Origin: Phycisphaerae bacterium | GTDB taxonomy: Bacteria; Planctomycetota; Phycisphaerae; Phycisphaerales; Phycisphaeraceae | Direction of reading: 5' to 3' | Length of the DNA stretch: 64,000 nt | NCBI GenBank assembly: GCA_030425705.1 | Contig: JAUHZU010000005.1 | Span: 186,001 to 250,000, forward strand | In this document: in pieces, positions 8,634 through 17,300 of the stretch | Layout: each line of letters opens with the position of its first letter | How positions within the stretch are numbered: position 1 is the stretch's first letter | Position numbers and translations under genes: made by a program | The notes under the pieces: generated by a model | The model's database searches: none | What the model was told of the DNA's origin: nothing | What the model saw: only the letters and a program-made list of their open reading frames with translations

Positions 8634-9863
8634 ATGAGGCGACGGGGCAAGGCGTGGGACGTACTCGCGGTGCTGTTGGCGTGCTGCTGCTTCGCGGCAC
8701 CCGCGTCGGCGCAGGGCGACGACGATGCCCCGGCCGATCCCGGCGCGCCCGACCCGCGCCACCGCACCGGGCACTACAGCATCGACACGCCCGGCATCCC
8801 CTACCGCGTCATCTACGAGACCCGCCTGCGCTACGGGTGGGAGCCGCGCGACGACGACACCGACACCTACCGGCGGTCCCCCAACCAGCCGACCAACGAC
8901 GGCGACCGGACCAGCACCGACTGGTTCATCGAGGTACCGGAGACCTACCGCGCCGACCGGCCCGCGGGCGTGGTGGTGATGATGCAGTCGGGCGTGCTCC
9001 GCCGGTGCCCGGAGAGCTGGCGGAAGGCGCTGACCGACCACAATCTGGTCTGGGTCGGCTTCCCCGCCGGGTCGGCGTACCGGCCGTGGTTCGCGCACGC
9101 GCGGGCGGTCTACGGCCTGCAGCTCGTCGCGGAACGCTACACGCTCGACCCCCGGCGGGTCTACATCGTCGGCAAGGACAACGGCGTCACCGTCGCCAAC
9201 GCCGCGGCGGTGCTCACCCCCGAGGTCTTCCGCGCGGCGTTCATGCTGTTCGGCGGCGCGTTCCCGGCCGACCTGGACCACCGCGGCGACACCTACGAGG
9301 GCTTCGCCGAGAACGCCGACCGCGGCCTGCTCCGCGAGGCGTCGCGGCGGTCGCTGCTGGCGTACTTCAACGGCGAAGACGGCATCGAGCGCGAGCTCGC
9401 GCTGCTCGCGGCGGTGGCGTACCAGCGTGCGGGGTTCGGCGTAACGGTGATCGACGAGCCCATGCACGGCGACGACGACCTGCCTTCGGCCGAGCACCTC
9501 GCGTCGGCGATCCACGCGTTCGAGCTGCCGCTGCACCGCGACGCCAAGCGCGCCTACGAGCGCGGCCGACGCATGGCCGACCGCGGCCGACGGGGAGACG
9601 CGCTGCCGCTCCTGATGGAAGCGTTGTCGATCGGCTCGACCGCGGCGTTCGCCGACGACGCCCGCGCGAAGCTGACGGAGTTGCAGGACGCCTACGCGGC
9701 GGAGGTCGCGGCGATCGAGGCCCACACCACGGCCGGGGAGTTCGACGCCGCGGGCCAGGCGCTGAGCGCGTTCGAGCGCGGCTGGGGGGACCACGGCGAG
9801 GCGGACACCGAACGTCTGACCGACGCGCTGCGCGAAGCACGCCGGGCGGCACGGGAGGATTAG
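8634..9863 (+). CDS. Secreted alpha/beta-hydrolase-like protein lacking the nucleophile serine
   Basis: 409 residues; the ATG at 8634 is preferred over GTG at 8631 because of GGAG six bases upstream. Residues 1-26 form a signal peptide (LAVLLACCCFAAPASA). The esterase-like order DWFIEVPETY, VVMMQSG, HNLVWVGFPAGS and RVYIVGKDNGVTVANAAAV is visible, but the nucleophile elbow reads G-K-D-N-G instead of G-x-S-x-G, so Asp182 sits where serine is expected. HGDDDLPSAEHL could hold the histidine. A C-terminal helical region (about residues 300-409) follows, perhaps TPR-like. It may be a non-catalytic or altered hydrolase. It lies 30 bases after floA. Confidence 0.7.
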   Translation: MRRRGKAWDVLAVLLACCCFAAPASAQGDDDAPADPGAPDPRHRTGHYSIDTPGIPYRVIYETRLRYGWEPRDDDTDTYRRSPNQPTNDGDRTSTDWFIEVPETYRADRPAGVVVMMQSGVLRRCPESWRKALTDHNLVWVGFPAGSAYRPWFAHARAVYGLQLVAERYTLDPRRVYIVGKDNGVTVANAAAVLTPEVFRAAFMLFGGAFPADLDHRGDTYEGFAENADRGLLREASRRSLLAYFNGEDGIERELALLAAVAYQRAGFGVTVIDEPMHGDDDLPSAEHLASAIHAFELPLHRDAKRAYERGRRMADRGRRGDALPLLMEALSIGSTAAFADDARAKLTELQDAYAAEVAAIEAHTTAGEFDAAGQALSAFERGWGDHGEADTERLTDALREARRAARED

Positions 9864-9924
9864 AACGGCAGGGTGCTGTGCAGCGCGGCAGCGATCGTTT
9901 GTGCGATGCGGTATCGGCAGCACC

Positions 9925-9945
9925 CCGCCGCGTGTGACGCGGCGG
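9925..9945. terminator. Hairpin between convergent genes
   Basis: An 8-bp perfect stem (ccgccgcg / cgcggcgg) with a 5-base loop lies just before the stop of the minus-strand GTPase gene and after the plus-strand gene ending at 9863. There is no T tract, so termination is only suggested by position. Confidence 0.35.
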
Positions 9946-11052
9946 CTATTCACATCGCGCGGCCTCTGCGAGATACGCGTCGATATCCGCGTGTTCCCCC
10001 GCTGCCCACGCCTGCAGCGTCGGCGAGAACGCCCACGGCAGATCGTCACCCAGCACGTCGAGCCCGAGCCGGGCGAGCACCCGCTGCTGCAACGTACCCA
10101 GGCCGTGTTGCTGCGCCGCGCTGATGCGCAGCGGCATGGACGGGGCAAGACCCGCATCGCGGGCGTCTTCGTCGGTCGCCTCTGCAGCATCGTCGCACTT
10201 GTTGACGACCCACAGGTCCGGCGTCCGGGGCAAGGCCTGCGCCCCCGGCCAATCGCTCGCGTCATCGCGCATCGCGATCAGCACGTCCGCCTCCGCAACG
10301 ACCCGCCGGGCCAGCGCGATCGCGCGCTGCTCAACCGCGTCGTCGCTGTCACGCAGCCCCGGGGTGTCCAGCCAGCGCACCGCGACTTCGGGCCCATCGC
10401 CCGCGCGCAGCTCGACCAGCCCGCCCACCCAGTCGCGTGTCGTGCCGGGCAGGTCGGCGACGAGACTGACGGCCCGGCCCATCAGCGCGTTGGTCAGCGT
10501 GGACTTGCCGACGTTCGCGGGCCCGGCCACTACAACCGTCGCGGGTACGATCAGCCGGTGCAGTACCCGCGAGCGCTCGGCGATCGCGGTGCGCTGCGCC
10601 TGGCGATCGGCCTCGGGCATGGGCCAACTCGCGCGCCAACGCGCGGGCTGTTCGGTGAGCAGGTCGATCGCGGCGGGGCTGGCGGCACGGGCAACGGTGT
10701 CGAGCATGTCCGCCTCGATCGCCGACGCCGCCTCGGGGTAGACGATGCGCGGGTCGGGCGCGGGGTCGTAGGTACAGCCGAGCCCGATCAGCCGGTCGAT
10801 GAGCTGCTGAACGACGCGCGGCCCGCCGTGGGGCATGAGCTGCGCCCACGCGTCGCCGTCATGGGGCTCGGGTTGGCGCACGACCGCGAGCCCCTCGTCG
10901 ATGCCGTCGAAGCTGCACAGCCGGACCCGGCCGTCGGGCCAGTCGGATCGGCCGGTGAGTTGCGCAAGGACGCGCACGGCGTCGGGGCCGCGGAGCTGGA
11001 GCAGCGCGATCGCGCCGGGCGTGGTCGCGGTGGCCAGGTGCAGGCGGGTCAC
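9946..11052 (-). CDS. MnmE/TrmE-like GTPase without the C-terminal CxGK motif
   Basis: 368 residues starting at a GTG (11052) that overlaps the stop of the upstream gene in GTGA. The N-terminus TRLHLATATTPGAIALLQLRG is like the TrmE_N (tetrahydrofolate-binding) domain. The G domain is complete: GPANVGKST (G1), GTTRDW (G2), DTPGL (G3), NKCD (G4) and SAA (G5). Canonical MnmE is about 450 residues and ends in C-x-G-K; this protein ends AYLAEAARCE with no such motif. It may still be the tRNA wobble-uridine GTPase partner of MnmG, or a relative that has lost that activity. Last gene of the rpmA-obg-coaX operon. Confidence 0.82.
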   Translation of the reverse strand: MTRLHLATATTPGAIALLQLRGPDAVRVLAQLTGRSDWPDGRVRLCSFDGIDEGLAVVRQPEPHDGDAWAQLMPHGGPRVVQQLIDRLIGLGCTYDPAPDPRIVYPEAASAIEADMLDTVARAASPAAIDLLTEQPARWRASWPMPEADRQAQRTAIAERSRVLHRLIVPATVVVAGPANVGKSTLTNALMGRAVSLVADLPGTTRDWVGGLVELRAGDGPEVAVRWLDTPGLRDSDDAVEQRAIALARRVVAEADVLIAMRDDASDWPGAQALPRTPDLWVVNKCDDAAEATDEDARDAGLAPSMPLRISAAQQHGLGTLQQRVLARLGLDVLGDDLPWAFSPTLQAWAAGEHADIDAYLAEAARCE

Positions 11053-11528
11053 GTCGGGTCCCCGTCCTCGCCCCGGATGCGCGGCGGCTGGGGTCGCATG
11101 GGCTTGCCGTTGGGCCGGTTGAAGATGAGCAGGCCCAGGTAGACGGGTGCAGCGGTGAACGTGGGCGCGGGGTAGCCGACGGCGACCCCTGCGGCGGCGA
11201 TCATCACCGCCCCGGTGACGAGCAGCCCGAAGAACAGCGCGTTGCCCCGGGTGTACCCCGCGGGCGTCACCACGTCGCCCTGCCACTGCGCTTTGTAGGC
11301 CTGGTTGCGGGCGAGCAGCCCCGCCGCGGCAAGCGCCGCGCCCAGGACCAGCACCATCACCGTGAACCGTTTCGCGTCGGCGTACGCCTCTTGCGGCGCG
11401 ACCTCGACCCACCCGGCCCCGGCGATCGGGGTAATCACAAACGGCAGCGGCGCGATCACGAGGATCGCCGACCACCAGTAGAGGCGGACCCGTCGCAGCG
11501 CGTTGTCGATGGCATCGGGGGGCGTCAT
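11049..11528 (-). CDS. Four-helix integral membrane protein, unknown family
   Basis: 159 residues with four hydrophobic segments: about 20-37 (WWSAILVIAPLPFVITPIAG), 55-75, 100-120 and 122-137. The C-terminus is hydrophilic and basic (RPNGKPMRPQPPRIRGED) and probably cytosolic. No recognisable domain. It is sandwiched between coaX (12 bases upstream) and the MnmE-like gene (4-base overlap), so it is part of that operon. Confidence 0.75.
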   Translation of the reverse strand: MTPPDAIDNALRRVRLYWWSAILVIAPLPFVITPIAGAGWVEVAPQEAYADAKRFTVMVLVLGAALAAAGLLARNQAYKAQWQGDVVTPAGYTRGNALFFGLLVTGAVMIAAAGVAVGYPAPTFTAAPVYLGLLIFNRPNGKPMRPQPPRIRGEDGDPT

Positions 11529-11540
11529 CGGCCGGCCTCG

Positions 11541-12326
11541 TCAGCTGCCGGACCCGTGGTCCTCGGCCTGCTCCAGCGCGGTGCGGAGCGTGACGGCCAG
11601 GCCCCACAGCGTCAGGTCCGGCACGACCCGCTCGACGATCTCGCAGTCGCGGAACAGCACCTGCGCGTCCCCACCGGTCGCGATGACCAGCGGGAACTGG
11701 TTGATCGACGTGGCGATCTGCTCGACCACCTCGCGGACCATGCCGCGCATGCCGTAGAACACGCCCGAGAGCATGGCCTCGGCGGTGTTGTGGCCGACGA
11801 CCTCTTCGGGTTTGCGGAGCTCGATCTCCGGGAGCTGCGCGGCGCGTTGGCCCAGCGAGTCGAGCATGAGCTGCGCGCCGGGCGTGATCGCGCCGCCGTG
11901 GAACGTGCCCGCACCGTCGACCAGGTCGATGGTCATGGCCGTGCCCGCGTCCACGATGACGCACGACTGCTTGTGCTTATCGAATGCGGCGGCGGTGTTG
12001 AGCAACCGGTCTTCGCCGACCATCGCCTCGCGGTCGAGCTGCCGGCCGACGGGGATCGGCATGTCGCGCTCGACCCGGAGGACGTCCCGGCCGAGCTGTT
12101 CCTTGATGGCTTTCTCGACCTGCTCGCCGCGCTCGGGGTCGACGGTCGAGAGCAGGATGCTCGCGTCGGCCCGGTCAGTGAGCGGCGCGTAGGCGGCGTC
12201 GATGGCCGAGCCGATCTTCTCCCGCCGGTCGTTGCGGAAGGTCGAGACCTCCAGGAGTTTGCCATCCACAAACGACCCGACCCGTGTCCGGGTGTTGCCG
12301 ACGCTGACTGCCAGGAGGTTGATCAT
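11541..12326 (-). CDS. coaX: Type III pantothenate kinase (CoaX)
   Basis: 261 residues from the ATG at 12326; the frame extends to a GTG at 12338. ASKHA-fold motifs are visible: SVGNTRT at the N-terminus, VDAGTAMTIDLVD (phosphate loop 2), GGAITPGAQLM, and TGGDAQVL near the C-terminus. The enzyme phosphorylates pantothenate in the first step of CoA synthesis; PanD, which makes the beta-alanine precursor, is at 61 kb. The usual first motif is D-x-G-N-T; here the Asp is replaced by Ser8, which is unusual because that residue normally helps bind metal or phosphate. Member of the rpmA-obg operon. Confidence 0.9.
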   Translation of the reverse strand: MINLLAVSVGNTRTRVGSFVDGKLLEVSTFRNDRREKIGSAIDAAYAPLTDRADASILLSTVDPERGEQVEKAIKEQLGRDVLRVERDMPIPVGRQLDREAMVGEDRLLNTAAAFDKHKQSCVIVDAGTAMTIDLVDGAGTFHGGAITPGAQLMLDSLGQRAAQLPEIELRKPEEVVGHNTAEAMLSGVFYGMRGMVREVVEQIATSINQFPLVIATGGDAQVLFRDCEIVERVVPDLTLWGLAVTLRTALEQAEDHGSGS

Positions 12327-12398
12327 GAACGCACACACACAAGGCGGGAGGGCGGAGCGGCCATGATGATAACGGCTGGGCGCAGGGGTGCAGCCGGG

Positions 12399-13595
12399 CT
12401 AGGCGTCGTCCATCCCGCGCCAGGCCGGCCGCTGCTTCTGCGTGCCGTCCAGCAGCCGCCAGCACGCCTCGAGCACCTCGGCGACGCCCTCGCCCGTCGC
12501 GGCGCTCATCGTGAGCACCTCCACGCCGAGCTGCTCGCGGATCAGTTCCGCCGCGACCTTAGCGTCCTCGGCACCACCCAGCAGGTCCTGCTTGCTCAGC
12601 ACGACAACCTCCGGCTTCTCTGCGAGCGTCTTGCTGTGCTGCGCCAGCTCGTTGCGGATCACCCGGTAGTTCTCGATCGGGTCGCTGCGGTCGGTCGGCT
12701 CGATCTCCAGCACGTGCAGCAGCACCCGCGTCCGCTCGACATGCTTGAGGAACCGGATGCCCAGCCCCTGGCCCTGGTGGGCGTTCTCGATCAGCCCGGG
12801 GATGTCCGCCACCACCAGGCGTCGGCCCACGCTCGTCGCCGACGCGGGCCGGCCCGCGTCCAGCCGGGCGATCCCCAGTTGCGGCTTGAGGGTAGTGAAC
12901 GGGTAGTCGGCGATCTTCGGCTGCGCGGCGCTGATGCGCGCGAGGAACGTGCTCTTGCCCGCGTTGGGCTTGCCCAACAGGCCGACGTCCGCGATGAGCT
13001 TCAGCTCCAGGCGCAGGTAGTGCTCGACCGCCGGCTCACCGGGCGTGGCCTCGCGCGGGGTCTGGTTGGTCGCGGACTTGAAGTGCTCGTTGCCGAACCC
13101 GCCCCGGCCGCCCTGCGCGATCGCGTAGCGCATGCCCGGCTCGTTGAGGTCCACCATGAGCGGTCCCGACGGCGCTTCACCGGGCTGCGGCGAGCGGACC
13201 TGCCCGAGGTGGGCCCGCTCGGTGCCCGTGAGGAAGACCTCTTCGAGGAAGCGGTCAGGGTCGTCGGGGTCCGGCTCCTTGGGTGCCAGCATCTCCGGGG
13301 GGTTCTCGTAGACCAGCGTGCCGACGGGCAGGCGGACCTCCAGGTCCTGGCCCTTCTTGCCGGTCATACCCTTGGACCCGCCCTGCTGGCCGTCTTCGGC
13401 GAACCAGTGGTGTCGGCCGGCGAAGTCCATGAGCGTCTCGACGGACGGGTCGGCGACGAGCACGACCGACCCGCCGTTGCCGCCGTCGCCGCCGCTGGGC
13501 CCGCCCTTGGCGACGTACTTCTCGCGGTGGAAGGCGACGCAGCCGTCGCCGCCCTTGCCGGAGCGGACCAGGATGTTGGCGGAATCGATAAACAT
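12399..13595 (-). CDS. obg: Ribosome-associated GTPase Obg (CgtA)
   Basis: 398 residues. The Gly-rich Obg domain (GKGGDGCVAFHREKYV, GGPSGGDGGNGGSVVLV, GGRGGFGNEHFKSATNQTPR) occupies about residues 1-190, followed by the G domain: GKPNAGKST (G1), DYPFTTLKP (G2), DIPGLIENAHQG (G3), SKQD (G4, Ser instead of Asn/Thr) and SAATGEG (G5). The Obg domain carries an insertion at about residues 104-150 (PEMLAPKEPDPDDPD... and PQPGEAPSG) compared with the E. coli protein. Obg assists 50S assembly; linkage to rpmA is the usual arrangement. Confidence 0.96.
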   Translation of the reverse strand: MFIDSANILVRSGKGGDGCVAFHREKYVAKGGPSGGDGGNGGSVVLVADPSVETLMDFAGRHHWFAEDGQQGGSKGMTGKKGQDLEVRLPVGTLVYENPPEMLAPKEPDPDDPDRFLEEVFLTGTERAHLGQVRSPQPGEAPSGPLMVDLNEPGMRYAIAQGGRGGFGNEHFKSATNQTPREATPGEPAVEHYLRLELKLIADVGLLGKPNAGKSTFLARISAAQPKIADYPFTTLKPQLGIARLDAGRPASATSVGRRLVVADIPGLIENAHQGQGLGIRFLKHVERTRVLLHVLEIEPTDRSDPIENYRVIRNELAQHSKTLAEKPEVVVLSKQDLLGGAEDAKVAAELIREQLGVEVLTMSAATGEGVAEVLEACWRLLDGTQKQRPAWRGMDDA

Positions 13596-13626
13596 AGGGG
13601 GTCTGGGGTGCCTGGGTCATACTAGA

Positions 13627-13653
13627 AAGCCCACGTTCGCTGAACGTGGGCTT
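13627..13653 (-). terminator. 12-bp hairpin between rpmA and obg
   Basis: A perfect 12-bp stem with a 3-base loop (AAGCCCACGTTC / GAACGTGGGCTT) lies in the 93-base gap between rpmA and obg. On the minus strand only TCTAGT follows, so it could be a weak or partial terminator, or a processing hairpin that makes L27 more abundant than Obg. Confidence 0.6.
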
Positions 13654-13688
13654 CGGGGATCAAGGGTTGTGCCGGGGGTCGGCCCGGC

Positions 13689-13931
13689 TCAGCTTGCTTC
13701 GCGGATGTGGACCTTGCGGCCCTGGAACTCGACGGTGCCGGGCGTGAGGGCGAACAGCGTGTCGTCCTTGCCGATGCCGACATTGAACCCGGGCTTGAAC
13801 TTGGTTCCGCACTGGCGGACGATGATCGAGCCGGCCTTGGCGGTTTCGCCGCCGTAGAGCTTGATGCCGCGGTATTGGGGGTTGGAGTCGCGCCCGTTCT
13901 TGGTCGAGCCCTGTCCCTTCTTGTGTGCCAT
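13689..13931 (-). CDS. rpmA: 50S ribosomal protein L27
   Basis: 80 residues, normal length for bL27. [16 protein letters not shown] is the conserved N-terminus that reaches the peptidyl-transferase centre; [20 protein letters not shown] and [16 protein letters not shown] are family blocks. There is no N-terminal cleavage extension as in Firmicutes. The usual upstream partner rplU (L21) is not present in the window. First gene of the minus-strand operon with obg and coaX. Confidence 0.97.
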   Translation of the reverse strand: MAHKKGQGSTKNGRDSNPQYRGIKLYGGETAKAGSIIVRQCGTKFKPGFNVGIGKDDTLFALTPGTVEFQGRKVHIREAS

Positions 13932-14325
13932 CTGTCACCTCGGTGGGTTGCGGCCGGTTTCACCGGCGGTGGGGTGGAGCGAGCCGGGCAGTATAGCAAA
14001 GCCCAGGGTGCTGCGCCAACCGGCGAATTGTCCGGGTTACCGGACTGTTAAACCGGGGGGTTCTCCGGCCCGGATAAGGGGCGATCACCGGGGTTCGGGA
14101 AAAACTGCAACCGACCTTGAAAACTCTACTTGCAGTAGGTTACCGGTGGCTTTACACTTCCCGGCTGGTAGGAATACTTGATGAAGTCGGCGTTCAGCGG
14201 GCAGGCCCGTCGCCTGATCGCACCGACGCTGACCGAGAGTAACGCCGCAAGACGCGCGGCTCACCGACAGGACGACGATGGTTTCGTGTCCTGCGCTACA
14301 ACCCCGTTTTTTTGGGAGGCCTTCG
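13932..14325. other. Divergent intergenic region, rpmA / TPR-secretin
   Basis: 394 bases without a credible gene, holding the control regions of two divergent transcripts. It is less GC-rich than its surroundings. On the plus strand there is a promoter-like pair at 14131-14159 and a ribosome site GGGAGG at 14314-14319. I see no riboswitch-like fold or RNA gene. Confidence 0.6.
14131..14159 (+). promoter_or_regulatory. Candidate sigma-70-type promoter of the secretin gene
   Basis: TTGCAG (14131-14136) and TACACT (14154-14159) are separated by 17 bases, upstream of the secretin gene. The hexamers match the consensus only partly; an alternative -35 is TTGAAA at 14118. Confidence 0.35.
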
Positions 14326-17300
14326 TTGCGCATCCGTACATCCGCCCTCGTTGCAGTCCTATGCTCCGGCGTCTGGCTCGGCATCTCCACCCCCGCGACC
14401 GCGGGCATGGCCCTTGCTCAGGACGCACAACCCACCGCTCAGGAGCTTTATGCCCAGGGCATCGAGTTGTACGAAGCGGGCCAGCTTGAAGAAGCCCAGG
14501 CCGTGCTCCGCCGGGTCGACGAGCTGCAACTGCCCGACGAGCTCCGCCCGAACTTCTACACGACGATCGCCACCATCGAGCAGCGCCTCGCCGGCATCGA
14601 GGTCGAGCCGCCCGCCGAACAGGCCGAGCAGCCCGCCGAGGTCGTCGAAGCGCCTGCCGCCCCGGCGATGACCGCTGCCCAGCACATCGAGGCCGGCGAC
14701 GCCGCCATGCAGGCCGGTGCCTTCGCCGACGCCGTCGACCACTACCTGTCGGCCCGCTCGAGCGAGGGTGTGACCGACCTGCAGACCCGCACCGCGTCGG
14801 CCCGCCTCGCGCAGGCCCAGCGCCTGATGCAGGGCGACCTGTCCGCCGCCCGCCGTCTGCTCGCCCTCGCCGACCAGGACCTCCTGGCCGGCAACATCAC
14901 CGGCGCCCAGGCGAAGCTCGAGTCGGTGCTCGGGATGGGCGTGATGCTCAGCCCGTTCGAAGAAGACAGCATCAGCACGAAGCTGGCGCAGATCCAGGCC
15001 GTGCGCGACGCCCAGGCGGCTGTCGCCCGTGCCGAGGTCGAAGCCGAGGCCGCCGAGTCGGGCAACGCGTCCGACCAGGAGCTGGCCGACGCCCAGGCCC
15101 GCCTGGCCGATGCGGAAGCCGAGATCGAATCGCTCCGCGATGAGCTGGGCAGCGAGCGCGTCGCCGCCCGCCCGCCGAGCAACGACCTGCTGGTCCAGGC
15201 CCGCGCCCAACTCGCCGACGACAAGGTCGCCCAGGCCGACGAAGCGATGCGTAACGGCCAGATCAACCTCGCCGTGCAGCTCTACGAAGAGGCCTCGCTG
15301 CTCGACCCGGACAACGAAGAGCTCAAGGCCAAGCTCGCCGACGCCCAGGCCCGGCTGAACCAGGGGCTCCGTCCGGCGGACCCGCTGACCAACCGCGCCC
15401 AGGACATCTCGATCATCCGGCAGGAAACCATCGCCCGCTACGAGCAGGCCATGGCCCGTGCCAACACCGCCCTGAACAACCGCGAGTACGACGCCGCCAT
15501 CGACGCGGTGATCGAGGCCCGCACGGTGCTCAACGCGAACCGCTCGGTCTTCGGCGAAAACGAGCGGAACGAGCTGGTCGCCCGGGCCGCCCGGATGCAG
15601 ACCGAGATCAACAACACGCGGGCGAACTACGAGGCCGAACAGGCCCGCCGCGCCGCGATGGAGCAGGAGGCTGCGGAGCGCGAAGCGACCCGCGAGGCCG
15701 ACCGCCGCCGGGCCGAGGAAGTCCAGGCCCGCCTGCGGAACGCCCGTGCCCTGCAGCTCGACCGCAAGTACGAAGAAGCGCTGGTCGAGCTCGAGGCCGC
15801 CCTCTTCCTGGACCCCAGCAACGCCGCGGTCGAGTCGCTCCGGGACCTGCTGCAGGACGTCATGGTGAGCCAGGAGGCCGTGCGTCTCCGCCGGCAGCTC
15901 GACCTGATGCGTTCCAACCAGCAGCTTATCAACGACGAAGCGATCATCCCCTACGACGAACTGCTGACCTACCCCGGCAACTGGCCGGAGCTGACCCAGA
16001 TGCGGCTTGCCGGCCTGGACAACAACTCCGGTGAGACCGAGGCCAACCGTACGGCCCAGCTCGCCCTCCGCCGGATCGTCACCGTCAACTTCGACGCGGC
16101 CGGCCTGGGCAGCATCATCGACTACATCCGCGACACCAGCGGCGCAAACATCGCCGTCAACTGGCCGGCCCTCGAGCTGGTGGGCATCGACCAGGACACC
16201 CTGATCTCGATCACCCTGGCCCGCGTCCCCGCCGACCAGCTGCTCAAGCTCGTCCTCGACCAGGCCAGCGCCGAGAACTTCGACGAAGACAAGGCCGGCT
16301 ACTCGATCATCGAGGGCATCATCCAGGTCTCCACCCTCGCGGACCTGAAGACCTCGACCGAGGTGCGTATCTACGACATCCGCGACCTGCTCGTCCAGGT
16401 CCCCAACTTCACCAACGCCCCCGAGTTCGACCTCAACGAGGCGCTCTCCAACACCAACACCGGCGGCTCCAACGGCGGCGGTGGTGGTGGCGGCGGCGGG
16501 GGGGGTGGCGGCGGCGGCGGCGGGCTGTTCGGCGACGACAACGACCAGGCCGAGGAAGACACCCCGACCCGCGACGAACTGATCGACGAGATCATCGAAC
16601 TCATCCAGGACACCGTCGGCAACCCCGACGAGTGGCTGGACGAAGACTCGACGCTCCAAGAGCTCAACGGCAACCTGATCGTCAAGACCACCAACAACAA
16701 CCACCGCGACATCCTCGCCCTGCTCAGCAGCCTCCGCGAGACCCGCGCGATCCAGATCTCCGTGGAAGCCCGCTTCCTCCTGGTCGATGAGCACTTCCTC
16801 GAAGAGTTCGGCGTCGACCTGGACCTGGCGTTCCAGGCCCTGAACACCGACACCCTGCTCAACGTCGACACCGACGGCGACATGATCCCCGACGCGACCG
16901 ACGGCCTGCCCGACAACGGCTCGTCGTGGTTCCCGATCACCGTGAACCAAGGCGGCGCGGCGAACAACTTCTCCGCTGGTGCTCCGCCCGAAAACTTCGG
17001 CCCCGGCGGCGGCCCGGCGTTCAACAACACCATCGGCACCACCGCCGGCGGGATCGCCAACCGCGTCACCAACAGCTTGACCCCCCCCGCGTTCACCGCC
17101 GGTGACGCCGGTGCGATCGCTCGCGGGCTCGAGCTCGGCGTCGGCTTCGTGGACGACATCCAGGTCAACCTCCTGGTCACCGCGACCCTCGCTCAGCAGA
17201 ACTCGCTCTCGCTGACCGCTCCCCGCATCACGTTCTTCAACGGCCAGCGGGCCTACGTGATGGTCGCCCAACAGATCTCCTTCGTCTCCGACCTCGAGCC

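Noticed and set aside
7833-10265. 810-residue minus-strand frame
   Set aside because: Shadow of floA and the hydrolase-like gene; Arg/Val/Gly-rich without domains.
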